A stretch of DNA of 64,000 bases from JAIXWP01 sp965247015. Its GTDB lineage: Bacteria; Bacteroidota; Bacteroidia; Flavobacteriales_D; Sanyastnellaceae. The notes under the pieces were generated by a model, which had not been told where the DNA came from, did not search any database, and saw only the letters and a list, made by a program, of their open reading frames with translations. The position numbers and the translations under genes are program-made. This document shows, piece by piece, positions 25,833 to 34,996 of the stretch. Position 1 is the stretch's first letter; each line of letters opens with the position of its first letter. Where the stretch lies: assembly GCA_965247015.1 (NCBI GenBank), contig CBDFGG010000003.1, positions 248,001 to 312,000 on the forward strand, read 5' to 3'.

Positions 25833-27080
25833 ATGCCAAAAATTGATATGAAAGTGCCTAGTCCAGGCGAATCCATTAGCGAAGTTCAAATCGCAACATG
25901 GCTTGTAAAAGACGGTGATTATGTGACTAATGGTCAGACGATTGCCGAAGTAGATTCGGACAAGGCCACCCTTGAATTACCAGCAGAGGCTTCAGGCACC
26001 ATTACTCTAAAGGCAGCCGCAGGCGACACTGTAGCGGTAGGTCAAGTGGTATGTATTATCGATACTGATGCAGCTGCCCCAGCAGCTCCAGCAGCAGCGA
26101 AAGAAGAACCTAAAAAAGAAGAGAAACCGGCAGCCGCTCCTGCACCAGCAGCCGCTCCTAGCCCTTTTCCTGCATCATCTAACGCGGTAGGACACCCATC
26201 ACCTTCGGCAGCAAAGATGATGGCGGAAAATAATATTTCAGCTCAACAAGTATCAGCAACTGGAGTTGGCGGACGCATCACAAAATCTGATGTCATCGCA
26301 GCTATGTCTCGCGGATATGACACTAGCTCTGTTCAACAATGGGGTGGTTCACGCGAAGAGCGTCGTGAGAAAATGACCATGCTTCGCAAAAAAGTAGCTG
26401 AGCGATTGGTTTCAGTGAAAAACACAACGGCGATGTTGACCACATTCAACGAGGTGAACATGAAGCCAATCATGGATTTGCGCGCTAAATACAAAGATGT
26501 GTTCAAGGAAAAACATCAAGTGGGTCTAGGATTCATGTCCTTCTTTACGAAGGCTGTTTGTGAAGCACTTCATCATTACCCCGCGGTAAATGCACGTATC
26601 GAAGGAACAGAAATTGTTTACAATGACTTCTGCGATGTAGGCGTGGCAGTAAGCACTCCGAAAGGATTGATGGTGCCAATTATGAGAAACGCTGAGACCA
26701 TGTCATTGGCTCAAATTGAAAAAACAATCGGTGATCTCGCGAAAAAAGCACGCGATGGAAAGATCACTGTTGACGATATGATGGGAGGTACATTCACCAT
26801 TACCAATGGTGGTGTATTTGGATCAATGTTATCTACTCCAATCATCAACCCTCCGCAGAGCGCTATTTTGGGAATGCACAACATCGTTGAGCGCCCGGTA
26901 GCAGAAAATGGACAGGTAGTTATTAGACCGATTATGTATGTAGCATTAAGCTACGATCATAGAATTATTGACGGTCGCGAAAGTGTAGGCTTCTTGGTGA
27001 AGGTAAAAGACATGTTAGAACATCCAGAAAGACTTTTATTCGGTGGCAAAACCGCTGAAGAAGTTCTTCTTGGTCTATAA
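25833..27080 (+). CDS. sucB: Dihydrolipoamide succinyltransferase (2-oxoglutarate dehydrogenase E2)
   Basis: 415 residues. Lipoyl domain with modified Lys44 (EVDSDKATLE), an Ala/Pro/Glu-rich linker (about 90-125), a peripheral-subunit-binding domain (SPSAAKMMAENNIS to GGRITKSDVIAAM, about 133-168) and the catalytic core ending SYDHRIIDGRESVGF with the active His/Asp. It transfers succinyl from E1-bound lipoate to CoA. The frame extends to 25785, but ATG 25833 (MPKIDMKVPSPGESI) is the family start. E1 is 3.6 kb upstream on the same strand. An 8-bp stem hairpin follows the stop directly. Confidence 0.97.
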   Translation: MPKIDMKVPSPGESISEVQIATWLVKDGDYVTNGQTIAEVDSDKATLELPAEASGTITLKAAAGDTVAVGQVVCIIDTDAAAPAAPAAAKEEPKKEEKPAAAPAPAAAPSPFPASSNAVGHPSPSAAKMMAENNISAQQVSATGVGGRITKSDVIAAMSRGYDTSSVQQWGGSREERREKMTMLRKKVAERLVSVKNTTAMLTTFNEVNMKPIMDLRAKYKDVFKEKHQVGLGFMSFFTKAVCEALHHYPAVNARIEGTEIVYNDFCDVGVAVSTPKGLMVPIMRNAETMSLAQIEKTIGDLAKKARDGKITVDDMMGGTFTITNGGVFGSMLSTPIINPPQSAILGMHNIVERPVAENGQVVIRPIMYVALSYDHRIIDGRESVGFLVKVKDMLEHPERLLFGGKTAEEVLLGL

Positions 27081-27101
27081 TATTTGAAAGTTCTTCAAAT
27101 A
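27081..27101 (+). terminator. Hairpin directly after sucB
   Basis: TATTTGAA (27081-27088) / TTCAAATA (27094-27101), perfect 8-bp stem with a 5-base loop beginning at the first base after the stop. AT-rich and not followed by a T-run, so it may be a weak terminator or an RNA 3'-end stabiliser. Confidence 0.4.
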
Positions 27102-27107
27102 AAGTTC

Positions 27108-27136
27108 TTGTTATCTGCCAGAGGCTTCTAATTTTG
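27108..27136 (+). promoter_or_regulatory. Promoter of the nuo operon (TTG-N18-TAATTTTG)
   Basis: TAATTTTG (27129-27136) is a perfect -7 box, with TTG at 27108-27110, 18 bp upstream, as the -33 element. Transcription would begin about 25 nt before the nuoA ATG. It is the only good box seen before the 14-gene run. Confidence 0.6.
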
Positions 27137-27168
27137 CGACGCTTTAACCAACTAAAGCAGAAAACCGC

Positions 27169-27546
27169 ATGGAAGCAAATCAATCGCACCTTTGGGAATA
27201 CCTTCCCGTAGTTGTAATGGCCGCAGTGGCACTAGGTTTTGTAATTACCACTTTGGTAGTTACGCACTTATTGGGACCCAACCGCAAAACGAAAGTGAAA
27301 AGTGAAGCTTTCGAATGCGGAATTGAATCGCAAGGAAACGCGCGTAGCCCTTTCTCTATTAAGTATTTTCTCGTAGCAATCCTCTTTGTTTTATTCGATG
27401 TTGAAGTGATCTTCATGTATCCTTGGGCAGTGAATTTCCGCGAACTAGGCCTCTTCGGTCTATTGGAAATGTTCACCTTCATGGGATTAATGGTAGTTGG
27501 TCTCGTTTACATCATTCGCAAAGGCGCTTTAAAATGGGACGAATAG
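27169..27546 (+). CDS. nuoA: NADH-quinone oxidoreductase subunit A
   Basis: 125 residues with three membrane helices (about 10-32, 68-88, 96-117). The conserved loop SEAFECGIESQGNARSPFSI contains the invariant ECG of complex I subunit A, next to the quinone-access channel; FDVEVIFMYPWAV in helix 2 is also typical. First gene of the complex I operon; spacing to nuoB is 54 bp, the largest gap within the operon. Confidence 0.96.
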   Translation: MEANQSHLWEYLPVVVMAAVALGFVITTLVVTHLLGPNRKTKVKSEAFECGIESQGNARSPFSIKYFLVAILFVLFDVEVIFMYPWAVNFRELGLFGLLEMFTFMGLMVVGLVYIIRKGALKWDE

Positions 27547-27600
27547 AACTTCCACAGTAAAATGATGGTTGTTTATGTAGTTCAATAAAAGAAAAGAAGC

Positions 27601-28152
27601 ATGGAAAGAAATATTGATATTCACCCAAAACATCAGCCAGATGGCTTCGAAGGACAAGGTTTCTTCGCAACATCTTTGGATAAGGCTGTAGGTATGGCTC
27701 GTGCCAATTCGCTTTGGCCGCTCCCTTTCGCAACATCTTGTTGTGGAATCGAATTCATGGCAACCATGGCATCACATTATGATCTAGCGCGATTTGGATC
27801 AGAGCGTATGAGCTTCTCTCCTCGTCAGGCAGATCTATTGATGGTGATGGGAACCATCTCTAAGAAGATGGCCCCAATTCTTCGTCAGGTATACGAGCAA
27901 ATGGCAGAACCTAAATGGGTTCTTTGCATGGGAGCTTGTGCATCAAGCGGTGGTATTTTCGATACATATAGTGTTCTTCAAGGAATCGACCGTGTGATTC
28001 CAGTTGACGTTTACATCCCAGGCTGTCCTCCAAGACCAGAACAGGTGTTGGATGGTATCTTGAAAATTCAAGAACTCGCACGCAGCGAAAGCACCCGTCG
28101 TCGCGAAAGCCCAGAATACAAAGAAATGCTCGCTTCTTACGGCATCGAATAA
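27601..28152 (+). CDS. nuoB: NADH-quinone oxidoreductase subunit B
   Basis: 183 residues. Carries the terminal N2 [4Fe-4S] cluster that passes electrons to quinone. The cysteines are visible in TSCCGIEFMA (tandem Cys pair), MGACASSGG and PGCPPRPEQVLDG. It works with NuoD, two genes downstream, to form the quinone-binding pocket. Start ATG 27601 (MERNIDIHPKHQ). Operon position A-B-C-D is standard. Confidence 0.97.
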   Translation: MERNIDIHPKHQPDGFEGQGFFATSLDKAVGMARANSLWPLPFATSCCGIEFMATMASHYDLARFGSERMSFSPRQADLLMVMGTISKKMAPILRQVYEQMAEPKWVLCMGACASSGGIFDTYSVLQGIDRVIPVDVYIPGCPPRPEQVLDGILKIQELARSESTRRRESPEYKEMLASYGIE

Positions 28153-28166
28153 TAATAAGGAAATCC

Positions 28167-28661
28167 ATGAGCGAACTATTAGAACGCATTCAGAATAAAC
28201 TCAACAATGACCTCAATGGTGCAGTCGTATCCTCACAAATGGATTACGACTTTCCTGTTTTTATTGTAGAGAAAGCCAAAATTCACAATGTTCTTGAGAC
28301 ATTGAAAAATGATGGTTTCAAATACTTAACCACCATGTGTGGTATTCACTTTCCTGACAACACAGGCGGTGAATTTGCTATGATGTATCAATTGCATAGC
28401 CTCGAAAGAAATGAGCGCATTCGTGTAAAGTGTTTTATGTCTGAAAAAGACTTGGACATGCCTACAGCAACAGACCTTTGGCCAAGTGCCAATTGGATGG
28501 AACGCGAAGCATTTGATTTCTATGGATTCAAATTCAAAGGGCACCCTAACCTCAAGCGTATTCTGAACATGGATGAAATGAATTATCATCCATTAAGAAA
28601 AGAGTATCCTTTGGAAGATGCATCACGCCACGATAAAGAGGATAAATATTTCGGAAGATAA
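28167..28661 (+). CDS. nuoC: NADH-quinone oxidoreductase subunit C
   Basis: 164 residues of the 30-kDa subunit family, part of the peripheral connecting module. Signature WPSANWMEREAFDFYGFKFKG (split in two: WPSANWMERE and DFYGFKFKGHP) with the RILNMDEMNYHPLRKEYPL finish. It is a separate gene, not fused with nuoD as in Escherichia coli. 14 bp after nuoB. Confidence 0.96.
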   Translation: MSELLERIQNKLNNDLNGAVVSSQMDYDFPVFIVEKAKIHNVLETLKNDGFKYLTTMCGIHFPDNTGGEFAMMYQLHSLERNERIRVKCFMSEKDLDMPTATDLWPSANWMEREAFDFYGFKFKGHPNLKRILNMDEMNYHPLRKEYPLEDASRHDKEDKYFGR

Positions 28662-28684
28662 GTTGGAATAAATAGATTAAAACA

Positions 28685-29881
28685 TTGGAAAAAGTAACCA
28701 CACCCACACCGGAATCTAAGGACTACTCGACCCTCAATCTAGGTCCAACCCACCCTGCTACGCACGGAATTTTCCAAAACATCTTGACGATGGATGGAGA
28801 AATTATTGTGAAAGCAGAGTCCACTATCGGATATATCCACCGCGCTTTTGAGAAATTAGCTGAGCGCAGACCATATAATCAAATCACTCCGATTACCGAC
28901 CGTTTGAATTACTGTTCATCTCCTATCAACAATATGGGATGGCATATGACGGTTGAAAAATTAATCGGTGCTGAAATTCCAAAGCGCGCTCAGTACATGC
29001 GCGTAATCATCATGGAACTTGCACGTATTGCAGATCACGTGATTTGTAATACCGTTATCGCAGTAGACTCTGGAGCACTTTCTGGATTCTTGTATATGTT
29101 CCAATGGAGAGAGAAAATCTATGAAATTTATGAGGCCATTTGTGGTGCTCGTCTCACTACTAATATTGGTCGTGTAGGTGGAATGGAAAGAGATTTTACT
29201 CCAGAAGTGATTGAGAAAATCAAGGCTTTCGTAAATGATTTTCCTAAGGCTTTAGATGAATTTGACAGACTTGTAACACGTAACAGAATTTTCGTAGACC
29301 GCACCGTTGGCGCTGGAGCTATCAGCGGCGAAAGAGCATTGGAGTACAGCTTCAGTGGACCCAACCTTCGTGCAGCTGGTATCGATTATGATGTTCGTGT
29401 GATGAACCCATACTCTTCTTATCAAGACTTTGACTTCAATATTCCTGTTGGAACGAGAGGTGATACATACGACCGCTACATGGTGCGTATGGCAGAGATG
29501 AGAGAGAGTTTGAAAATCGTGAAGCAAGCAATAGAAAACCTACCGGCTGGTGACTTCCACGCTGATGTTCCTGAATTCTATCTTCCTGTAAAAGAAGATG
29601 TGTATTCTAAAATGGAAGCATTGATCTATCACTTCAAAATTGTGATGGGTGAAACAGATGTTCCAAAAGGAGAAGTTTATCATGCAGTAGAGGGCGGAAA
29701 TGGTGAGTTAGGTTTCTACCTCATCAGCGATGGTGGACGTACACCTTTCCGTTTGCACATGCGCCGACCTTGCTTCATTTTTTACCAAGCATATACAGAA
29801 ATGATTTCAGGTGGACTTCTTTCAGATGCCATTCTTACTATGAGTAGTATGAATGTGATCGCAGGAGAATTAGACGCTTGA
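28685..29881 (+). CDS. nuoD: NADH-quinone oxidoreductase subunit D
   Basis: 398 residues of the 49-kDa subunit, derived from the hydrogenase large subunit and lining the quinone site. Motifs: LGPTHPATHGIF near residue 20 (the conserved histidine that protonates quinone), IGYIHRAFEKLAE, and the C-terminal SDGGRTPFRLHMRRPCF. The start is a TTG at 28685: there is no ATG before the conserved PTHPATHG segment, so the TTG is supported by family length rather than by a ribosome-binding site. No [NiFe] cysteines, as expected for complex I. Confidence 0.95.
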   Translation: MEKVTTPTPESKDYSTLNLGPTHPATHGIFQNILTMDGEIIVKAESTIGYIHRAFEKLAERRPYNQITPITDRLNYCSSPINNMGWHMTVEKLIGAEIPKRAQYMRVIIMELARIADHVICNTVIAVDSGALSGFLYMFQWREKIYEIYEAICGARLTTNIGRVGGMERDFTPEVIEKIKAFVNDFPKALDEFDRLVTRNRIFVDRTVGAGAISGERALEYSFSGPNLRAAGIDYDVRVMNPYSSYQDFDFNIPVGTRGDTYDRYMVRMAEMRESLKIVKQAIENLPAGDFHADVPEFYLPVKEDVYSKMEALIYHFKIVMGETDVPKGEVYHAVEGGNGELGFYLISDGGRTPFRLHMRRPCFIFYQAYTEMISGGLLSDAILTMSSMNVIAGELDA

Positions 29882-29898
29882 TTTTAAAAATATAAACG

Positions 29899-30426
29899 AT
29901 GCAAATCGATCAAAAAAGAGAGATCCGTTTCAGTGATGAAACCATGGCTACAGTGCAGAAGATCATGAAGCGCTACCCAGAGGGGCGCCAAAAGTCTGCA
30001 TTGATTCCTGTTTTACACATTGCGCAAGCAGAGTTCGACGGCTGGCTAAGCCCAGCTGTAATGGACTATGTAGCGTCGATTATCGGAATCCAACCTATCG
30101 AGGTTTACGAAGTAGCTTCGTTCTACTCGATGTTCAATATGAAACCTGTTGGCAAATGTCTCATCGAAGTTTGTCGCACAAGCTCATGTTGGCTAATGGG
30201 TGCTGAGGATGTTGTAAAACACATCGAGAAAAAACTACACATCAAGGATGGTGAAACTTCAGCGGATGGTCAATTCACATTGAAGACTGTTGAATGTCTC
30301 GGTTCATGCGGCACTGCACCGATGATGCAGGTGGGCGCTGACTATTATGAGAATCTTACTTTGGAAAAAGTAGATTCACTTCTTGATCAATGGAAAGCAG
30401 AAGGTAAACGCAGCAGATATTGCTAA
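29899..30426 (+). CDS. nuoE: NADH-quinone oxidoreductase subunit E
   Basis: 175 residues with a thioredoxin-like fold holding the N1a [2Fe-2S] cluster. Four cysteines are visible in EVCRTSSCWL and ECLGSCGTAP. Together with NuoF and NuoG it forms the NADH dehydrogenase module. Three bases separate its stop from the chosen nuoF ATG. Presence of E, F and G means the enzyme is a full NADH-oxidising complex, unlike the many bacterial relatives lacking these. Confidence 0.96.
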   Translation: MQIDQKREIRFSDETMATVQKIMKRYPEGRQKSALIPVLHIAQAEFDGWLSPAVMDYVASIIGIQPIEVYEVASFYSMFNMKPVGKCLIEVCRTSSCWLMGAEDVVKHIEKKLHIKDGETSADGQFTLKTVECLGSCGTAPMMQVGADYYENLTLEKVDSLLDQWKAEGKRSRYC

Positions 30427-30428
30427 TT

Positions 30429-31781
30429 ATGGGAAAGAAATTATTACTCGAACACATTGATGTACCAGGTATTAATACCCTAAGCGTATATCGTTCAAAA
30501 GGCGGATATTCCGCATTGGACAAGGCATTGAAGACAATGACGCCTGACGCAGTCGTAGAAGAAGTAAAAGCTTCTGGCCTGCGCGGTAGAGGTGGCGCAG
30601 GATTCCCTACAGGGATGAAATGGAGCTTCCTTGCAAAACCAGAAGGTGTGCCTCGCTATCTCGTTTGCAATGCAGACGAATCAGAGCCCGGAACTTTCAA
30701 GGATAGATACTTGATGGAAAAAATTCCTCATCTCTTGATTGAAGGAATGATCACATCAAGCTTCGCGCTTGGTGCAAAGTCATCTTACATCTATATCCGT
30801 GGAGAATATTTTTATGTTGCTCGTATTCTTGAACAAGCGATCGCTGAAGCATACGAAGCAGGTCTTCTTGGTAAGAATATTCTTAACTCAGGCTTCGACC
30901 ATGATTGCTATGTACAAGTAGGTGCAGGAGCTTATATCTGTGGTGAAGAAACGGCATTGCTCGAATCTCTCGAAGGCAAACGTGGTAATCCTCGCATCAA
31001 GCCTCCATTCCCTGCTGTGGCTGGTCTTTATGGCTGTCCAACAGTAGTAAACAACGTTGAAACAATTGCTGCAGTTGTTCCAATCGTGAACATGGGCGGA
31101 GCTACATATGCAGGAATCGGTGTTGGAAAAAGCACTGGTACTAAATTGATTTCTGCTTCAGGTCACATCAACAAGCCTGGTGTATATGAAATCGAACTGG
31201 GTGTTCCAGTTGAAGAGTTTATTTACAGCGATGAATATTGTGGAGGTATCAAAGGTGATAGAAAACTAAAGGCAGTGGTTGCCGGTGGTTCTTCTGTTCC
31301 AATTCTTCCAGCTGATTTAATATTAAAAACTGCCAATGGCGAGCCTCGTTTGATGTCTTACGAAAGCCTTGCTGATGGCGGATTTGCTTCAGGCACTATG
31401 TTGGGTTCTGGTGGCTTCATCGTAATGGATGAAAGCACTAGCATCGTAAAGAATCTATATACTTTCACTCGTTTCTATCACCACGAAAGCTGCGGTCAAT
31501 GCAGCCCTTGTCGTGAAGGAACAGGATGGATGGAAAAGATCCTTCACAAGATCCTTCATGGTCATGGTTCAATTAGCGATGTGGATCTTCTTTGGGATAT
31601 CCAATCTAAAATTGAAGGAAAAACGATTTGTCCACTTGGAGATGCAGCTGCTTGGCCCGTTGCCAGCGCTATTCGTCACTTCCGTGGAGAATTTGAAGAG
31701 TTCGTTAGAAATGGTCACTCTATCAAAGACGTGCGCCACTACTATCGTTTGAACGGATTACCAGAACCTGCTTACTCATAA
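30429..31781 (+). CDS. nuoF: NADH-quinone oxidoreductase subunit F
   Basis: 450 residues. Binds NADH and FMN and holds the N3 [4Fe-4S] cluster. Visible motifs: GLRGRGGAGFPTGMKW (about 51-66; nucleotide binding), YLVCNADESEPGTFKDR (FMN), AYICGEETALLESLEG, and SCGQCSPCREGTGW with the later CPLGDAA cysteine (cluster ligands). The frame begins at a TTG inside the nuoE end; ATG 30429 is chosen because it gives MGKKLLLEHIDVPG directly after the nuoE stop. Confidence 0.97.
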   Translation: MGKKLLLEHIDVPGINTLSVYRSKGGYSALDKALKTMTPDAVVEEVKASGLRGRGGAGFPTGMKWSFLAKPEGVPRYLVCNADESEPGTFKDRYLMEKIPHLLIEGMITSSFALGAKSSYIYIRGEYFYVARILEQAIAEAYEAGLLGKNILNSGFDHDCYVQVGAGAYICGEETALLESLEGKRGNPRIKPPFPAVAGLYGCPTVVNNVETIAAVVPIVNMGGATYAGIGVGKSTGTKLISASGHINKPGVYEIELGVPVEEFIYSDEYCGGIKGDRKLKAVVAGGSSVPILPADLILKTANGEPRLMSYESLADGGFASGTMLGSGGFIVMDESTSIVKNLYTFTRFYHHESCGQCSPCREGTGWMEKILHKILHGHGSISDVDLLWDIQSKIEGKTICPLGDAAAWPVASAIRHFRGEFEEFVRNGHSIKDVRHYYRLNGLPEPAYS

Positions 31782-31785
31782 TAAA

Positions 31786-32808
31786 ATGGCAAAAGTTACT
31801 ATCGACGATGTAACCATTGAAGTTCCAGACGGAACAACAATTTTACAAGCAGCAAGAATGATTGGTGGAGATTTAGTACCACCAGCCATGTGCTATTACT
31901 CAAAATTAAAAACGAGCGGTGGATATTGCCGCACGTGTATCGTGAAGGTAGAACAAGGCTCTGCGAAAGATCCTCGTCCAATGCCTAAGCCTGTAGCTTC
32001 TTGCCGCACCACCGTAATGGATGGTATGGTGGTAAGAAATATTACTTCACCAGAAGTATTGGAAGCCCGCTCAGGAGTAGTAGAATTCCTTTTGATCAAT
32101 CACCCACTCGATTGTCCTGTTTGTGACCAAGCAGGAGAATGTCATCTTCAAGACCTTGCATACGAGCACGGCAAAGAAGAAACGCGTTATGAGTTTGAAA
32201 GACGTGAGTTTGAACAAATAGACATCGGAGATAAAGTACAGCTTCACATGAATCGCTGTATCCTTTGTTACCGTTGCGTGAAAGTGGCGGATCAACTTAC
32301 AGATAGCCGTGTTCACGGAGTATTAAACAGAGGTGATGTAGCAGAAATTTCAACCTATATTCAAAATAGCATCGAAAATGATTTCTCAGGAAACGTTATC
32401 GATGTTTGTCCAGTAGGAGCTCTTACCGATAAGACATTCCGCTTCAAGAGCCGTGTTTGGTATACCAAGCCAGTGGATGCTCACCGCGATTGTCCTCATT
32501 GTACAGGTAAGGTTCGCCTTTGGTACAAAGGCGATGATGTTCTTCGCGTAACTGCACGTAAGGATAAATACGGTGAAGTAGAAGAATGGATTTGTAACGA
32601 ATGTCGTTTCGATAAGAAAGCGACTAACGATTGGGTAATTGAAGGTCCTTCTAAAGTAGATCGTCACAGTGTCATTTCTGCAAACCACTACGAAAACCTT
32701 CGTGTTTTGAAGGCGACTATTGACAGACAGAAAAAAGCACTTCCACATGGTGAGAAAGTAACACTCGGCCATGGTGCACTAGATCCTAATAACATTCACG
32801 GAAAATAA
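31786..32808 (+). CDS. nuoG: Short NADH-quinone oxidoreductase subunit G (no molybdopterin domain)
   Basis: 340 residues, against about 700-900 for classical NuoG. It has the N-terminal ferredoxin-like [2Fe-2S] region (MCYYSKLKTSGGYCRTC, later ASCRT), the NuoG 4Fe-4S region with the histidine ligand (HPLDCPVCDQAGECHLQDL), and a further [4Fe-4S] region (NRCILCYRCV, then DVCPVGALTDK). After that comes CPHCTGKVRLWY..ICNECRFDK, the start of the next domain with four cysteines, and then it stops. The inactive molybdopterin-like domain is missing. nuoH starts 17 nt downstream, with no leftover coding remnant, so the shortness is native, and I recall similarly short versions in Bacteroidota. Confidence 0.9.
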   Translation: MAKVTIDDVTIEVPDGTTILQAARMIGGDLVPPAMCYYSKLKTSGGYCRTCIVKVEQGSAKDPRPMPKPVASCRTTVMDGMVVRNITSPEVLEARSGVVEFLLINHPLDCPVCDQAGECHLQDLAYEHGKEETRYEFERREFEQIDIGDKVQLHMNRCILCYRCVKVADQLTDSRVHGVLNRGDVAEISTYIQNSIENDFSGNVIDVCPVGALTDKTFRFKSRVWYTKPVDAHRDCPHCTGKVRLWYKGDDVLRVTARKDKYGEVEEWICNECRFDKKATNDWVIEGPSKVDRHSVISANHYENLRVLKATIDRQKKALPHGEKVTLGHGALDPNNIHGK

Positions 32809-32825
32809 TATCGTCACACTAAGAA

Positions 32826-33857
32826 ATGGATCCTATTCTCTTATATAAAATTATTCTCTGTGTAGTTGTATTCGCAATATCCCTTGGTATTGCAGCATAC
32901 ATGACATGGGGTGAACGCAAAATTGCTGCAGTTCTTCAAGACCGTGTAGGTCCAGACCGTGCAGGTCCTTTCGGACTGTTCCAGCCACTTGCCGACGGAT
33001 TGAAAATGTTCATGAAAGAAGAAATGATCCCAGGAGCTTCTAATAAGTTCCTCTTCATTCTCGCTCCTGGATTTTTCATGTTGACTGCTTGCATGACAAG
33101 CGTCGTTATTCCATGGGGTAGCGGCATCGTCGTGAACGGAACCGCATATCCGATGCAAATCACAGATATCAATATCGGCCTCCTCTATCTTCTTGGAGTG
33201 GTTTCTATTGGTGTTTATGGTATCATGATCGGAGGTTGGGCATCTAACAACAAGTATTCATTAATGGGGGCGTTGAGAGCTTCTTCTCAAATGATCTCTT
33301 ACGAAGTAGCTATGGGTCTAGCACTTATCGCTCTAGTAATGTGGACGGGCACTCTTAGCCTTGGCGAAATTGCGCGTCAGCAAGATGCTGGTTGGGCTAA
33401 CGTAGTTTATCAGCCATTAGGATTTTTGATCTTCTTGATTTGTGCATTTGCAGAAACTAATCGCGCACCATTTGACTTACCAGAAAGTGAATCAGAATTG
33501 GTGGGTGGATATCACACAGAGTATAGCTCTATGAAATTAGGATTCTTCCTATTCGCAGAGTACATCAACATGTTCATTTCATCTGCTGTACTTGCTACAC
33601 TTTATTGGGGCGGTTACAACTTCCCATTCCAACACGAACTTGGATTGGAAGGCAACACACTCGCTATTATTCAGACGGTAGTCTTATTTGCAAAAATCCT
33701 CATCTTCATTTTTATCTTCATGTGGGTACGCTGGACACTTCCTCGCTTCCGCTATGACCAATTGATGAATTTGGGTTGGAAAGTATTGTTGCCATTGGCT
33801 ATTGCAAATATTTTCATCACAGGAATTGGAATGTACTTATTTGGTAAACTAGGATAA
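32826..33857 (+). CDS. nuoH: NADH-quinone oxidoreductase subunit H
   Basis: 343 residues, about eight membrane helices. Links the peripheral arm and the proton pumps and contributes to the quinone chamber. Motifs GERKIAAVLQDRVGPDRAGP near residue 29 (loop 1) and AETNRAPFDLPESESELVGG near 212 (acidic loop conserved in the family) are intact. Between nuoG and nuoI with near-zero gaps. Confidence 0.97.
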   Translation: MDPILLYKIILCVVVFAISLGIAAYMTWGERKIAAVLQDRVGPDRAGPFGLFQPLADGLKMFMKEEMIPGASNKFLFILAPGFFMLTACMTSVVIPWGSGIVVNGTAYPMQITDINIGLLYLLGVVSIGVYGIMIGGWASNNKYSLMGALRASSQMISYEVAMGLALIALVMWTGTLSLGEIARQQDAGWANVVYQPLGFLIFLICAFAETNRAPFDLPESESELVGGYHTEYSSMKLGFFLFAEYINMFISSAVLATLYWGGYNFPFQHELGLEGNTLAIIQTVVLFAKILIFIFIFMWVRWTLPRFRYDQLMNLGWKVLLPLAIANIFITGIGMYLFGKLG

Positions 33858-33858
33858 T

Positions 33859-34464
33859 ATGCCACTTACAAATCGATCAGAAGTAGTTCAGCCGAGTGAA
33901 CTTTCATGGAGTGAAAGACTCTACTTGCCTGCGATATTAAAGGGAATGTTTATCACATTCACTCACTTATTCAAGCGCACACCGACTGTAAAATATCCTG
34001 AACAAAAAAGAGATATTGCTCCAGTATATCGTGGACAACACGTATTGAAGAGAGATGATGCAGGTGCTGAAAGATGCACAGCATGCGGACTCTGCGCTGT
34101 AGCATGTCCAGCAGAGGCCATCACTATGGAATCTGCAGAAAGAAAAAAAGGTGAAGAGAATCTTTATCGTGAAGAGAAGTATGCGAAGATCTACGAGATC
34201 AATATGCTTCGTTGTATCTTCTGTGGACTATGCGAAGAAGCTTGTCCAAAAGAGGCTATCTTCTTGACAGATCGCATTGTTCCTACTACTTTCAACCGAG
34301 GTGAATTCATCTTTGGTAAAGACAAATTAGTTGAAACCTTAGAAGAAAGAATAGACGTTAGCGACCGTCAGCGTCCTGAAGTTTTGAAATTCAAGGAGGA
34401 CAAAAAACACAAGCATAACAGAACCTTCCTCGATAAAACTACGACAGCCAAAAGAGGTCACTAA
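33859..34464 (+). CDS. nuoI: NADH-quinone oxidoreductase subunit I
   Basis: 201 residues with two ferredoxin-type [4Fe-4S] motifs (CTACGLCAVACPAEA and CIFCGLCEEACPKEA), the N6a/N6b clusters on the wire to NuoB. The extra ~35 residues after the second motif (KHKHNRTF region, basic) form a longer tail than in many relatives. One base after the nuoH stop. Confidence 0.96.
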   Translation: MPLTNRSEVVQPSELSWSERLYLPAILKGMFITFTHLFKRTPTVKYPEQKRDIAPVYRGQHVLKRDDAGAERCTACGLCAVACPAEAITMESAERKKGEENLYREEKYAKIYEINMLRCIFCGLCEEACPKEAIFLTDRIVPTTFNRGEFIFGKDKLVETLEERIDVSDRQRPEVLKFKEDKKHKHNRTFLDKTTTAKRGH

Positions 34465-34492
34465 CCTTTTTCCTCACCAAAACACTACAATT

Positions 34493-34996
34493 ATGCTCAC
34501 CGAATACGCCTTTTGGTTCTTATCATTTTTAGCAGTATTTAGTGCATTGACAATGGTGGTTACTAAAAACCCCGTTTACAGTGTCCTATCACTCATACTC
34601 ACTTTCTTCTCCATCGCTGGACATTACTTTTTGATGAACGCTCAATTCCTAGCAGCAGTTCACATCATTGTATACGCCGGTGCTATCATGGTACTTTTCC
34701 TTTACGTCATCATGATGCTAAACCTCAATAAGCTTGAGGATGAGAAAAAATCATTATTCATGAATTCTCTCAGTGTGATAGCTGGATGCATCTTAGGATT
34801 TGTACTTCTCGCTGTAGTGAAAAGAACAGACGAACTTACCATTGTTGCAAAAGCATCAAGTGCGGATGTAGGATTGGTAGAAAATCTTGGAAATGCTCTT
34901 TACAAGGACTATTTATTGCCATTCGAAATGGCGAGTGTTCTTTTCCTTGCAGCAATGGTTGGAGCAGTTTATTTATCTAAAAAAGAAATGGTATGA
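34493..34996 (+). CDS. nuoJ: NADH-quinone oxidoreductase subunit J
   Basis: 167 residues, five membrane helices. Family signature VHIIVYAGAIMVLFLYVIMM near residues 53-72, with the pi-bulge region of the third helix. It overlaps nuoK by 4 nt. Part of the membrane arm near the quinone site. Confidence 0.95.
   Translation: MLTEYAFWFLSFLAVFSALTMVVTKNPVYSVLSLILTFFSIAGHYFLMNAQFLAAVHIIVYAGAIMVLFLYVIMMLNLNKLEDEKKSLFMNSLSVIAGCILGFVLLAVVKRTDELTIVAKASSADVGLVENLGNALYKDYLLPFEMASVLFLAAMVGAVYLSKKEMV

Noticed and set aside
31786..32808. NuoG as a frameshifted pseudogene
   Set aside because: There is no coding remnant after the stop; nuoH starts 17 nt later.
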